This document shows, one piece after another, positions 17,236-25,554 of a DNA stretch of 64,000 nt (its first letter is position 1; each line of letters starts with the position of its first letter). Below the pieces are notes generated by a model. The model was not told the origin of the DNA. It searched no databases and saw nothing but the letters and a program-made list of their open reading frames with translations. The DNA lies in NCBI GenBank assembly GCA_012959995.1, contig DUCC01000016.1, forward strand, positions 1-64,000, in the 5' to 3' direction. Position numbers and translations under genes: made by a program. The stretch is from Acidimicrobiia bacterium (GTDB lineage: Bacteria > Actinomycetota > Acidimicrobiia > Acidimicrobiales > MedAcidi-G1).

Positions 17236-18858
17236 ATGGATGGCTTAATGATGGACACGCCGTTGTCGCTGATTCACCTCTTCGACCGAGCCGAGCGTCT
17301 TTTTTCCGACAAAACAATCGTCACCGCTACCCCCACAGGACGCGAACGCTTAACTTACGGGGCGTGGGCCGAACGCACCCGACGCCTGGGCGGGGTGCTT
17401 GACAACTTGGGCATCTCGGACGACGGCCGGGTAGCTACCTTTGCTTGGAACACGGCACGGCACCTTGAACTCTATTTCGCTCCTCCTTGTTCTGGGCGAG
17501 TAGCACACACCCTTAACCTGCGGCTTTTTCCCGATCAGTTGGCTTACATCGTTGACCATGCCGAAGACGAGGTCATCTTTTTAGACCATTCGGTAGCCGG
17601 CCTTATTTGGCCCCTCATGGACAAGTTCTCCACCGTGCGCCACGTGGTATTGATGGACGATGGTGCCCCAGCTCCCGATGTCGACGCCATCCGAGCCGAC
17701 GTGCACGACTACGAAGAATTGTTGGCTGCCGCAGACCCCGTGGAATGGACGCGAGTAGAAGAAAACCGAGCCGGTTCCATGATGTACACCTCGGGCACTA
17801 CCGGCAACCCCAAAGGGGTGGTTTACTCGCATCGTTCCATGGTGCTCCATACTTTTGGCGCCATGATGGCCGACACTTTAGGGGTTTGCGAAAGCGATGT
17901 AATTTTGCCAGTGGTACCGATGTTTCATGCCAACGCTTGGGGTTTAGCCCACGCCGCAGTAGCCACTGGAGCCACCATGATCATGCCCGGCGCTAACTTA
18001 AGTGCCCCGGCTTTGGCCGACTTACTAGAAAGCGAAAAAGTAACCTTGGCCGCCGGCGTACCAACCATTTGGATGGGCGTGCTGGCCGAGTTAGAAGGCC
18101 GAGACGTTTCTTCATTGCGGGCTATTCCGTGTGGAGGTTCAGCGGTGCCTAAAACGTTGTCGGAGGGCTTCCGTGAAGCCACTGGGCTGCCCTTATTGCA
18201 AGCTTGGGGCATGACCGAAACCAGCCCCTTGGCTGCGGTGTGTGGCATCAAGTCCACCATGGCTCACCTTGATGATGATGCAAAAGCCGATATTCGCACC
18301 GGGGTAGGGCTCATTACTCCTGGGGTGGACTTTCGCATTATTGACACCGAAACCGACACCGAACAGCCTTGGGATGGAGCGTCACGGGGCGAATTGCAGG
18401 TGCGGGGCCCGTGGATTGCTCGGTCTTACTACAACGACGAACGAGCCAACCAATCATTCACCGACGACGGTTGGCTCAAAACAGGAGACGTCGCTACTTG
18501 CGATGCCGAGGGGTACATCCGCTTGGTTGACCGCACCAAAGATTTAATCAAGTCGGGCGGCGAGTGGATTAGTTCGGTTGAGTTGGAAAACGAAATCATG
18601 GCACACCCTCAAGTTGCAGAAGCAGCGGTCATTGGCGTGGCGTCCACTAAGTGGGGCGAGCGTGCCATGGCCTGTGTGGTGGCCGCCGAAGGCGCCGAAC
18701 TGTCCTCCGACGACATTTTGACTTGGCTGGACGGCCGGGTACCGAAGTGGTGGACGCCCGACCGCGTGGAGTTCATTGATGAAGTACCGAAAACTTCGGT
18801 AGGTAAATTCTCAAAGAAAACCTTGAGGGAGCGTTTCGCCGACGTGGTGGTTGATTAA
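17236..18858 (+). CDS. Fatty-acyl-CoA synthetase (AMP-forming)
   Basis: This 540-residue ANL-superfamily ligase activates a carboxylic acid to acyl-AMP and then acyl-CoA. The P-loop-like motif [18 protein letters not shown] is near 181-198, the AWGMTETSP motif A5 near 318-326, and GWLKTGDVA with [14 protein letters not shown] near 414-440. The late [13 protein letters not shown] contains the catalytic lysine. Substrate chain length is not clear; the overall look is of medium- or long-chain acyl-CoA ligases. It starts at an ATG preceded by AGCAGGA; an internal Met5 is possible. Confidence 0.93.
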   Translation: MDGLMMDTPLSLIHLFDRAERLFSDKTIVTATPTGRERLTYGAWAERTRRLGGVLDNLGISDDGRVATFAWNTARHLELYFAPPCSGRVAHTLNLRLFPDQLAYIVDHAEDEVIFLDHSVAGLIWPLMDKFSTVRHVVLMDDGAPAPDVDAIRADVHDYEELLAAADPVEWTRVEENRAGSMMYTSGTTGNPKGVVYSHRSMVLHTFGAMMADTLGVCESDVILPVVPMFHANAWGLAHAAVATGATMIMPGANLSAPALADLLESEKVTLAAGVPTIWMGVLAELEGRDVSSLRAIPCGGSAVPKTLSEGFREATGLPLLQAWGMTETSPLAAVCGIKSTMAHLDDDAKADIRTGVGLITPGVDFRIIDTETDTEQPWDGASRGELQVRGPWIARSYYNDERANQSFTDDGWLKTGDVATCDAEGYIRLVDRTKDLIKSGGEWISSVELENEIMAHPQVAEAAVIGVASTKWGERAMACVVAAEGAELSSDDILTWLDGRVPKWWTPDRVEFIDEVPKTSVGKFSKKTLRERFADVVVD

Positions 18859-18988
18859 CTTACGTTCGGATATTACAACACAATGTTTGGTATAGGCCAT
18901 CCGTTGTGACATGATCTAGCACGAGCAATAACTACTTACAACAAGTGGCCCACCATCCGGGTTGGCCTTAAGAGTTGGGGAGACTTTC

Positions 18989-19729
18989 GTGGAATTATTT
19001 GACCCATGGTTTGGAACAGGCGGGGGCGGTGAAGCCCTTGGGCGTTACGCCCACTATTTGGCCGGCATTACCTGGATTGGCCTCTTGTACTTCTTTAACT
19101 TCATTCAGGGGGCTGCCTTTGGTGAAATGGGGGACGCTGCTCGCGGCGAGGCCTTACGCAAGATTACTTGGCGCACCTTGTGGTGGTTCCGTTGGGCTGC
19201 TGCCTTAACTTGGGTGTCTGGTATCTGGATTCTCTTCCACCAAGACCGTCTTTTCGACAATATGGATTATTGGAAGACCGCCCCCGGCATGGGCATCGCT
19301 TTTGGCGTTCTCTTGGGTACCACCATGGCCGCCAACGTATGGATGATTATTTGGCCAGCTCAGCAAATCGCTATCGGTTCTTCGGTCAGCGTGGCTAACG
19401 GCGGCGAAGCCGACGCAGAAGCACCAGCAGCCGGCAAACGTGCAGCACGGGCCAGCCGGGTAAACACCTTGTTCTCCATTCCTTTGGTCTTTTTCATGAT
19501 GTGGCCCAACCACTTCGGCGGAAACTTCGCCAACCCTGAAGGCGGCACCCGAGCCATTATTTGGGCCATCTTCGCCATCATGTGGATCGGCATGGAACTC
19601 TCGGCCGTGGGCAAGATCGGCGGTTACGACGGTGCGCTAAACAGGATTGTTTTAGACAAACACCAAGACACCATCAAGTACGGGTTGGCTATTACCGCCG
19701 TGCTCTACTTGTTGTTTGAAATTCTCTAA
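18989..19729 (+). CDS. Urate-oxidase N-terminal-like (PuuD/DUF989) integral membrane protein
   Basis: The product, about 246 residues from the GTG at 18989 (GGGGAG seven bases upstream), has several membrane helices. It shows HYLAGITWIGLLYFFNFIQG near its start and MMWPNHFGGN later, both features of the membrane domain of PuuD-type urate hydroxylases. The C-terminal cytochrome c domain of full PuuD is absent. An alanine-rich linker (EADAEAPAAGKRAARASR) joins the two halves. Related short proteins are common in marine bacteria and their role is not settled. A TTG 27 bases upstream is a less likely start. Confidence 0.85.
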   Translation: MELFDPWFGTGGGGEALGRYAHYLAGITWIGLLYFFNFIQGAAFGEMGDAARGEALRKITWRTLWWFRWAAALTWVSGIWILFHQDRLFDNMDYWKTAPGMGIAFGVLLGTTMAANVWMIIWPAQQIAIGSSVSVANGGEADAEAPAAGKRAARASRVNTLFSIPLVFFMMWPNHFGGNFANPEGGTRAIIWAIFAIMWIGMELSAVGKIGGYDGALNRIVLDKHQDTIKYGLAITAVLYLLFEIL

Positions 19730-19744
19730 GCAGTAAATCTTTTT

Positions 19745-19779
19745 CACAATGGCTCGCCTCTTTGGGGCGGGCCATTGTG
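19745..19779. terminator. Strong hairpin between convergent genes
   Basis: CACAATGGCTCGCC (19745-19758) pairs with GGCGGGCCATTGTG (19766-19779), 14 pairs with one G-U, around TCTTTGG. It lies between the ends of the PuuD-like gene and the oppositely read cupredoxin gene. A run of Ts precedes it on the plus strand but none follows on either strand, so it is a terminator-like or mRNA-end-protecting hairpin rather than a textbook intrinsic terminator. Confidence 0.55.
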
Positions 19780-19807
19780 CGTTCTGGCCTTTGCCGCTTA
19801 CCACAAC

Positions 19808-20194
19808 TTATTCAACCAGCAATTGAGCTTCCATGCCTGCTTCTCTGTGGCCAGAAATATCACAATAAAGGATGTAACCGCCCGCCGTTAAAGACAGCGT
19901 GCCGACCTCAGTTTCACCGTTCGCTACTTCTAGGCGCATCTGTTCTTCGTAGCCTTCGACGACCAAAGTATGGGCTTGAAAGCCATCGAGTACATATTCG
20001 ATGCGTACTTGGCCGGCCACTGCTTCGTAGCGGTCTTGAGCAAAGTCTTGCGAGTCGTCGGCCACCACTCGCACAGTGCCCGGCTCAACTGGGGCAACAG
20101 GGCCTTTAATGTTTCCTCCCCCGCAAGCGACCAACCCTAAGGCCGTACCCAAAAAGAGAGCAGGAAACTTTAAAGAAATCTTTTCGCTATTCAT
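19808..20194 (-). CDS. Cupredoxin-like lipoprotein
   Basis: A 128-residue exported lipoprotein: basic start, hydrophobic helix and lipobox LVAC with Cys24, then a Gly/Pro linker. The remaining 85 residues look like a cupredoxin beta-barrel, with a full set of candidate type-1 copper ligands: His75 (AHTL), Cys111 (YCDISGH), His116 and Met121. This is a small electron carrier predicted to be anchored outside the cytoplasmic membrane. It is convergent with the PuuD-like membrane gene and divergent from the lipid kinase gene. The copper assignment is inference from ligand spacing. Confidence 0.85.
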   Translation of the reverse strand: MNSEKISLKFPALFLGTALGLVACGGGNIKGPVAPVEPGTVRVVADDSQDFAQDRYEAVAGQVRIEYVLDGFQAHTLVVEGYEEQMRLEVANGETEVGTLSLTAGGYILYCDISGHREAGMEAQLLVE

Positions 20195-20227
20195 GCTTTC
20201 AGGCTAACCATGCACCATGATGAAACC

Positions 20228-21106
20228 ATGAGCGAAATAGCACTTTTAGTAAACCCGGCCGCCCGGGCAGGTCGTGCGGCGAGCGACCTTCCCAAAATCC
20301 TTGACCGCCTCGCTCACCATGGCCTCAAACCTGAGGTACTGGAAACCCAAACCCCTGAAGCTGTTTCGCAAGCCATTGTGACTTCCTCCGCAGAACGTAT
20401 TTTACTGGCCGGCGGCGACGGAGTATTACACCATGCCCTTCCTGCGCTGACGCACTGTGGGCGCATTTTGGGGTTGATTCCCTCGGGCACCGGCAATGAC
20501 GCCGCACGAGCTTGGGGCCTCCTGGCCGGCGACTTAGCCAGCCAAGTTGACCGAGCCCTCGCTGACCCCACTGCGATAGATTTGATTACCGGTGGGCCTC
20601 AACCGGTGGCCACCAGCGTTATTGCCGGCTTCCCTACGGCGGTAAATGAACGAGCCAACACCATGCGTTTTCCCAAAGGAAGCGCCCGGTACACAATGGC
20701 CACGCTGGCCGAGTTGCCGAAAATGCAGCCGCAAGATTACTGCTTAACTTTAGATGGTCAAGCACACCAGATAAAAGCCGCAGTAGTTGCTGTAGCAAAC
20801 ACCGCTTTTTTTGGTGCCGGCATGGCCATTTGCCCCAACGCCGACCCCACCGACGGGGTACTAGATATTTGTGTGGTAGGCGATGTAGGTCGCCTTGGAC
20901 TCTTGCGTTCTTTTACAAAAATTCGCTCCGGAAGCCACGTTGGCCACCCCAAGGTGACCATGTTTCGGGCCACTGAAGTAAGCGTCCAAGGGGTTGGGCC
21001 GGCGCGCGGCGACGGCGAAACACTCAGCGAGCTACCACTAACCTTGCGCAGCGACCCGGGCGCACTCTTGGTGGCCGGAGTTGGGCTAAGGTCAATGCAT
21101 GACTGA
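20228..21106 (+). CDS. Diacylglycerol/lipid kinase family protein
   Basis: The catalytic domain of DagK/YegS-type lipid kinases is recognised by IALLVNPAARAGRA at the start, the nucleotide-binding LLAGGDGVLHHALPAL near 60-75, and LIPSGTGNDAARAWG near 85-100. These enzymes phosphorylate diacylglycerol or related lipids at the membrane. The start at 20228 gives MSEIALLVNPA; the upstream ATG at 20210 adds six residues (HHDETM-type) and is possible. The last codons overlap the start of the SelW-like selenoprotein gene by 8 bases, suggesting coupled translation. Confidence 0.9.
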   Translation: MSEIALLVNPAARAGRAASDLPKILDRLAHHGLKPEVLETQTPEAVSQAIVTSSAERILLAGGDGVLHHALPALTHCGRILGLIPSGTGNDAARAWGLLAGDLASQVDRALADPTAIDLITGGPQPVATSVIAGFPTAVNERANTMRFPKGSARYTMATLAELPKMQPQDYCLTLDGQAHQIKAAVVAVANTAFFGAGMAICPNADPTDGVLDICVVGDVGRLGLLRSFTKIRSGSHVGHPKVTMFRATEVSVQGVGPARGDGETLSELPLTLRSDPGALLVAGVGLRSMHD

Positions 21107-21377
21107 CCAAACCACTTACCAAATTGAAATCACCTACTGCGTGCCTTGAGATTATTCGCCCTACGCCGTGAGCGTAGTAAATGACCTGCTCTCCAACTAT
21201 CAACACATCATCACCGACCTCAAGTTGATTACCGGCAGCAAAGGGATCTTCGACGTCACGGTCAACGGCAAGATGGTCTACTCCAAAACCCAAACAGGCC
21301 GCCACGACGAACCGGGCGAAGTGTTGGGCTTGTTTAAAGAACTGGTCGGCCCTGAGGTAAATGTTTTCGGGTCTTGA
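21099..21377 (+). CDS. SelW/SelT/SelH-like (Rdx family) selenoprotein
   Basis: From the ATG at 21099 the frame reads MTDQTTYQIEITYCVP, then TGA at 21147-21149, then DYSPYAVSVVNDLL and on to a stop at 21377. With UGA as selenocysteine this is a 92-residue protein with the redox motif Cys14-Val-Pro-Sec17. This is the CxxU motif of the thioredoxin-fold Rdx family. The body (LKLITGSKGIFDVTVNG, then VYSKTQTGRHDEPGEVL) matches the family closely. A stem-loop follows the UGA. The downstream Val-start fragment alone would lack the active site. The protein is probably a cytosolic thiol redox protein of oxidative-stress defence. Confidence 0.94.
21161..21177 (+). promoter_or_regulatory. Bacterial SECIS candidate after UGA 21147
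   Basis: CTACGC (21161-21166) pairs perfectly with GCGTAG (21172-21177) around loop CGTGA, 11 nucleotides after the UGA. Spacing and size match the stem-loops found after the other two in-frame UGA codons in this window. Confidence 0.75.
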
Positions 21378-21476
21378 CCCAAGAATCTTTTTCGAGTTCT
21401 TTACTTTTACTCCCCAACCGGTAAGATCGCCCTCTCATCTCTTGGTCATTTGACCAGAACAACAACAGGAGCAATC

Positions 21477-21893
21477 ATGGGCCTTGATGGCAGCGAAACC
21501 CTAGAAAACCTGAAAGCCGCCTTTGCTGGCGAATCTCAGGCCAACCGTCGTTACCTCTACTTTGCCAAGGTGGCTGATGTTGAGGGCTACCCAGACATTG
21601 CCGGCAACTTCCGCGACACCGCCGAAGGGGAAACTGGCCATGCTCACGGCCACCTAGATTACATAAAAGCAGTCGGCGACCCCGCTACCGGCTTGCCTAT
21701 AGGCGACACGCTAGAAAACTTGGCCGCAGCCGTAGCCGGCGAAACCCACGAGTACACCGAGATGTACCCCGGGATGACCCGCACCGCTCGTGAAGAAGGC
21801 TTCGATGAAATTGCCGACTGGTTCGAGACCTTGGCTAAGGCCGAAAAAGCTCACGCCGGTCGTTTTCAGGCTTTGTTGGACGAAAACAGCTAA
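21477..21893 (+). CDS. Rubrerythrin-like ferritin-family diiron protein
   Basis: The start is the ATG at 21477 preceded by CAGGAGC, giving [30 protein letters not shown]. This is the classic opening of rubrerythrin, including the first iron-ligand Glu in the AGESQA helix. [11 protein letters not shown] and AGETHEY supply further Glu/His ligands. The 138-residue product lacks the C-terminal rubredoxin CxxCG domain of full rubrerythrin, so it is a rubrerythrin-type peroxidase without its own electron donor. It is followed by a strong hairpin and then by the Fe-S oxidoreductase and DUF3501 genes with which it commonly clusters. Confidence 0.9.
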   Translation: MGLDGSETLENLKAAFAGESQANRRYLYFAKVADVEGYPDIAGNFRDTAEGETGHAHGHLDYIKAVGDPATGLPIGDTLENLAAAVAGETHEYTEMYPGMTRTAREEGFDEIADWFETLAKAEKAHAGRFQALLDENS

Positions 21894-21920
21894 ACCTGTC
21901 CACAACCATTCTTTTCAAAT

Positions 21921-21948
21921 GCCGGCCTTGCCTTCGGGTGAGGTCGGT
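21921..21948 (+). terminator. UUCG-loop stem after rubrerythrin gene
   Basis: CCGGCCTTGCC (21922-21932) pairs along its whole length with GGTGAGGTCGG (21937-21947), using three G-U pairs, closed by the very stable TTCG tetraloop. It lies 28 bases after the rubrerythrin stop and 23 before the next ATG. It may partly terminate or stabilise the short rubrerythrin mRNA. Confidence 0.55.
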
Positions 21949-21970
21949 GTTTGCGTTCTAGAATTAACCC

Positions 21971-23320
21971 ATGGCTGATCACCTCTCTTACCAACCCACG
22001 TCGGGGCTGACTTACGACCCGAATGATGATCATTATTGGGATGCTGATGCTCTACAACAAGAGATTGACCGCACCTTTGAAATCTGCCACGGATGCCGCA
22101 TGTGTTTCAAATATTGCGACAGTTTCCCCTCGTTGTTTTCCTTTATTGACGACCAGCACGATGGGGACGTACGCAAGATTACCGAACCGCAAACCGCCCT
22201 GGTCATGGACCAATGCTTTCAGTGCAAACTCTGTGAGGTGCAGTGCCCCTACACGGTGCGCGACAGCCACGAATTTCAGTTGGATTTTCCCAAACTGGTG
22301 CACCGTTACAAAGCCCAACGGCATAGCGAAGAAGGGTCTAGCCTTCGTGACCGTTTGTTAAGCGACCCCGACCGAACCGCCAAGTTGGCCCGAGCCAGCG
22401 GCGGTCTCGTCAACACCTTGAACCAACGCAGCGGTTTGCATAGAAAGTTTTTAGACAAGGTTTTGGGGATACACCCTGATAAAGATCTTCCCACTTTTAC
22501 TCGCCGGACCTTTACCCAATGGGCCCAAGGACATGGCCTCATCAAAGCCCCCGACCAAGGCGAGGTAGTGCTTTTTCCCACCTGCTACGTCGAACACAAC
22601 GAACCTCAAGTGGGCCGCGACACCATAGAAGTCTTTGAAAAAAACCAGATAGCGGTGACCTGCGAAAAAGGCTTAGCTTGCTGTGGCATGCCGGCCTGGG
22701 AAACCGGTGATCTAGAAACCCTTCGCCAACGGGCCGCCACCAACCTTAAACGCTTAGCCCCCCACGTGGCGGCCGGCAAAAAAGTAGCGGTCATCAACCC
22801 CACTTGTTCCATGATGCTGCGTCAAGAATACCCCGAGTTAGTAGCACCCGCCGACCGTCTGGAAGCCCAAGCATTGGCCGAAGCAGTGGTCGATGCTGGC
22901 GAATACCTTTGGTCGCTGCGCAACGAAGAACGCTTCAACACCGACTTCGCCTCCACCCCCGGTGATATTAGTTACCACACCCCTTGTCACCTTCGTGCTC
23001 AAGCGGTGGGCTTTAAGGGCCGCGACCTGTTGCGCAATATTCCTGGAGTAAAACCCAAGACCACCATGGAGTGCTGTGGCCACGACGGCACCTACGCCAT
23101 GAAGACCGAAAGTTACGAGGTTTCGGTACGCATCGGCAAAAAAGCTTTCGAGGGTATGGCCGCCGCCGATGCTGAAGTCTGGGCTACCGACTGCCCGCTG
23201 GCTGCTCTGCAATTCGGTCAACATGCCGACCGTCGACCCCTTCATCCCATGACCATTTTGGCCCGGGCCTACCGGCCCGATGGCTTCCCGACCCCCGTTA
23301 TTCCAGAGGAACCTTCATGA
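21971..23320 (+). CDS. GlpC/HdrD-like (Fe-S)-binding oxidoreductase subunit
   Basis: A 449-residue protein with two ferredoxin-type 4Fe-4S motifs, CHGCRMCFKYC near 37-47 and CFQCKLCEVQC near 79-89, then two CCG domains. The first CCG domain has FPTCYVEHNEP and LACCGMPAWETGD, the second YHTPCHLRAQ and MECCGHDGTYA. This is the arrangement of anaerobic glycerol-3-phosphate dehydrogenase subunit C and heterodisulfide reductase D. Together with the rubrerythrin and DUF3501 neighbours it likely forms an electron-transfer or peroxide-defence unit, with this protein as a possible electron donor (inference). It overlaps the next gene by 4 bases. Confidence 0.9.
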   Translation: MADHLSYQPTSGLTYDPNDDHYWDADALQQEIDRTFEICHGCRMCFKYCDSFPSLFSFIDDQHDGDVRKITEPQTALVMDQCFQCKLCEVQCPYTVRDSHEFQLDFPKLVHRYKAQRHSEEGSSLRDRLLSDPDRTAKLARASGGLVNTLNQRSGLHRKFLDKVLGIHPDKDLPTFTRRTFTQWAQGHGLIKAPDQGEVVLFPTCYVEHNEPQVGRDTIEVFEKNQIAVTCEKGLACCGMPAWETGDLETLRQRAATNLKRLAPHVAAGKKVAVINPTCSMMLRQEYPELVAPADRLEAQALAEAVVDAGEYLWSLRNEERFNTDFASTPGDISYHTPCHLRAQAVGFKGRDLLRNIPGVKPKTTMECCGHDGTYAMKTESYEVSVRIGKKAFEGMAAADAEVWATDCPLAALQFGQHADRRPLHPMTILARAYRPDGFPTPVIPEEPS

Positions 23321-23904
23321 ACCTTCCCCCCCACCATGTACGTCGTAGCCAGATTGTCGACTTTGAAACTTACGCCGACCAGCGAGACAGCGAACGACAA
23401 GCCGCTATGGCCATCAAAGCGCCGAGACGAGTGCATCTCGGCGACTACTTAACTTTTCTTTTTGAGAACCACGCCACCATTCGCTATCAGGTGCAAGAAA
23501 TGATGCGGGCCGAAAAAATTGTGCGCGAATCATCTATTGAAGAAGAGCTCTCCACCTACAACGAACTTCTGGGCGGAGTAGGGCAATTGGGCTGCGCTTT
23601 ACTTATAGAGATCGCCGCCGAAGTCGACCGTAAACCTTTGTTGATCAAATGGCTGGGCCTTCAAGCACACCTTTATTTAGTCCTCAGCGATGGGTCCCGG
23701 GTGTACGCCGAGTTCGACCCGGCACAAGTGGGCGATGACCGGCTTTCTGCCGTGCAGTACCTGACCTTTTCTTTGGATCAAGTTGAACCCGGTGGTGGGC
23801 CAGTAGCGGTGGGCTGCGACTTCCCTGACCTCACCGACGAGATAGCGTTAACCGCCGAACAGCAATCTGCGCTGGCCGCCGACTTGGCCGCTACTCAGGT
23901 CTAA
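23317..23904 (+). CDS. DUF3501 family protein
   Basis: A 195-residue protein with the start RRSQIVDFETYADQRDSER and RRVHLGDYLTFLFENHATIRYQVQEM typical of DUF3501. The family is consistently found next to rubrerythrin and a GlpC-like Fe-S protein, as here, but has no assigned biochemistry. The ATG overlaps the upstream stop by 4 bases, which supports co-translation. Its 3' end overlaps the convergent LLM oxidoreductase by 4 bases. No cysteine cluster or membrane segment is seen. Confidence 0.88.
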   Translation: MNLPPHHVRRSQIVDFETYADQRDSERQAAMAIKAPRRVHLGDYLTFLFENHATIRYQVQEMMRAEKIVRESSIEEELSTYNELLGGVGQLGCALLIEIAAEVDRKPLLIKWLGLQAHLYLVLSDGSRVYAEFDPAQVGDDRLSAVQYLTFSLDQVEPGGGPVAVGCDFPDLTDEIALTAEQQSALAADLAATQV

Positions 23905-24746
23905 AGACCCGCTTTAATTTCTGCTAACTGGTCAAGCATCGGCAACACCTTGTCGGCTCCTTCAGGAGGCAAACCAAACACCACGCGGTTAACGCCTAAA
24001 GCGGCGAACTCTTCTATCTGCGCTCGATCGTGGGGTGCCCCATAAATAGTGACCTCTACCTCATCAGGGTGGCGGCCGGCTTCTTCACATGCTTGATCTC
24101 GAGCAGACAACCATGTGGCCGGGTCAAAGTCGCCGCGACCGGCAATGGGAATCCACCCGTTGCCGTAACGCACCGCCCGGTTTAGCCCACCAGGAAAAGC
24201 ACCCCCCACATGGATCGGTGGATGTGGTTTTTGTATTGGCTTGGGGTTCGCCACTAGCGGCGCAAACTCCACTTGTTGGCCGTGGTACTCCGCCGGGTCA
24301 TTCTGCCAAATGGTTTTCATAGCTTCCATTTTTTCACGCATCAAACCAAAGCGGCGGGCGGGGTCGGTGCCGTGGTTCTGCATTTCTTCGAGTCCCCAGC
24401 CTGCTCCGATGCCCAACAAAAAACGCCCTCCGGAGAGGACGTCAAGGGTGGCCACTTCTTTGGCCAACTGAATAGTGTCGCGTTGGATCACCAAGGCAAT
24501 ACCGGTTGCTACTTTTAGTTTGGTGGTAACTGCCGCCACTGCGGAAAGCACGACAAAGGGATCCATGGTGTCGTAATACATTTGTGGCAGCACTGACCCA
24601 CCTGGCCAGGGCGCCGTGCGATCCACGGGAATATGGCTGTGCTCAGCCACCCAAAGCGACTCAAAGCCGCGGCTTTCTAACGCTGGCCCCAACACGGTGG
24701 GAGCAATGGTGTACGCGCATGGAAAAATACTTACCCCGAACTCCAT
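23901..24746 (-). CDS. LLM-class, F420-type oxidoreductase
   Basis: The 281-residue TIM-barrel protein has the luciferase-like monooxygenase signature. It begins MEFGVSIFPCAYTIAP with ESLWVAEHSHIPVDR, and carries LKVATGIALVIQRDTIQLAKEVATLDVLSGGRFLLGIGAGWG around 77-117. A KPHPPIHVGG motif follows near 175. This subgroup usually uses coenzyme F420, consistent with an actinobacterium. No function-specific partner is adjacent. The substrate is unknown. Confidence 0.9.
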   Translation of the reverse strand: MEFGVSIFPCAYTIAPTVLGPALESRGFESLWVAEHSHIPVDRTAPWPGGSVLPQMYYDTMDPFVVLSAVAAVTTKLKVATGIALVIQRDTIQLAKEVATLDVLSGGRFLLGIGAGWGLEEMQNHGTDPARRFGLMREKMEAMKTIWQNDPAEYHGQQVEFAPLVANPKPIQKPHPPIHVGGAFPGGLNRAVRYGNGWIPIAGRGDFDPATWLSARDQACEEAGRHPDEVEVTIYGAPHDRAQIEEFAALGVNRVVFGLPPEGADKVLPMLDQLAEIKAGL

Positions 24747-24861
24747 TGACGCTCCTCTTTGTGGCAGACCTCTTTAGGCTCAGAAATTCTACTTATAGCC
24801 TGCTTAGGACACCATAGACCTCAACGTACAAAAAGAAAACCAGCCTCTGTTTGCTTTTCCT

Positions 24862-24880
24862 GATAATGACCGTTATTATC
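24862..24880. promoter_or_regulatory. Palindromic operator candidate for the TetR gene
   Basis: GATAATGACCGTTATTATC is a 19-base near-perfect palindrome (eight of nine positions pair, the ninth is G opposite T) ending 5 bases before the TetR ATG. TetR repressors typically bind such sites over their own promoter. It lies on the AT-rich side of the intergenic region, where a promoter is expected. Confidence 0.6.
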
Positions 24881-24885
24881 GCCCC

Positions 24886-25554
24886 ATGGCTCTTGACGTT
24901 ACATTGGATGTTCCCCTCCAAGAACAAGCAGTTACCTCTGGTGGCGACATTAGCCATCGCCTTCTCCACGCCGCCGCTGAACTCTTTGCCGAAAAAGGCT
25001 ACGAACAAGCTGGCGTGGCCGAAATAGCCCGCCGAGCCGGCGTCACCACCGGTGCTATTTACAGTCGGTACACCGGCAAAGCGCAATTGATTCTGGATGC
25101 CGTTGAGCACCACATGCCCGACGAAATCACTCGCCTCCTGCGCTCCGCCACTGATCAACGGTCCCCCACCGTGGTCCTGGCTGAACTCGGCGAGCACCTT
25201 CTCGATGACCTGCATGAAGGAACCGGACTTTTTTTAGAAGCCATCGTGGCCTCTCGCCGAGACCCTGAACTTTCTGAGCGCATCCAAAAACAAATTGACG
25301 AAGAAGAGCAGCAACTGGCCGGCCTCATTACCGCCGCCAAGACGGCTGGATTGCTCGACCCAGAACTTGATGACCTTGCCGTAGTGCGTCTCGCTCACGC
25401 CATCGGTTTCGGCATGATCTTGACCCGCACCATGGGTCTCAACCTGCCCTCCCCTGAGGCTTGGACCAAACTAATCAACCGTTTCATCTCAAGTTTGTCC
25501 CCCCCAATCCGACCACCAAGACTAGCCACAACTCAACAAAGGACCATCCAATGA
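24886..25554 (+). CDS. TetR/AcrR-family transcriptional regulator
   Basis: The 222-residue protein has a typical N-terminal TetR helix-turn-helix: RLLHAAAELFAEKGYEQAGVAEIARRAGVTTGAIYSRYTGKAQLI around residues 25-70. The C-terminal ligand-binding part is not recognisable as to ligand. Its stop overlaps the start of the diiron protein gene as ATGA, so the pair is almost certainly one operon. The palindrome just upstream suggests autoregulation. The natural signal could be a substrate of the diiron enzyme, which is inference. Confidence 0.92.
   Translation: MALDVTLDVPLQEQAVTSGGDISHRLLHAAAELFAEKGYEQAGVAEIARRAGVTTGAIYSRYTGKAQLILDAVEHHMPDEITRLLRSATDQRSPTVVLAELGEHLLDDLHEGTGLFLEAIVASRRDPELSERIQKQIDEEEQQLAGLITAAKTAGLLDPELDDLAVVRLAHAIGFGMILTRTMGLNLPSPEAWTKLINRFISSLSPPIRPPRLATTQQRTIQ

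Noticed and set aside
21095-21106. Earlier ATG at 21095 for the SelW-like gene
   Set aside because: That frame meets a stop after three codons; only the ATG at 21099 leads into the CVPU motif.
11586-21377. Alternative genetic code with UGA read as tryptophan
   Set aside because: Many clear genes here end with TGA (for example phoH, the TetR gene, ppc), so UGA works as a normal stop except at the three Sec sites.
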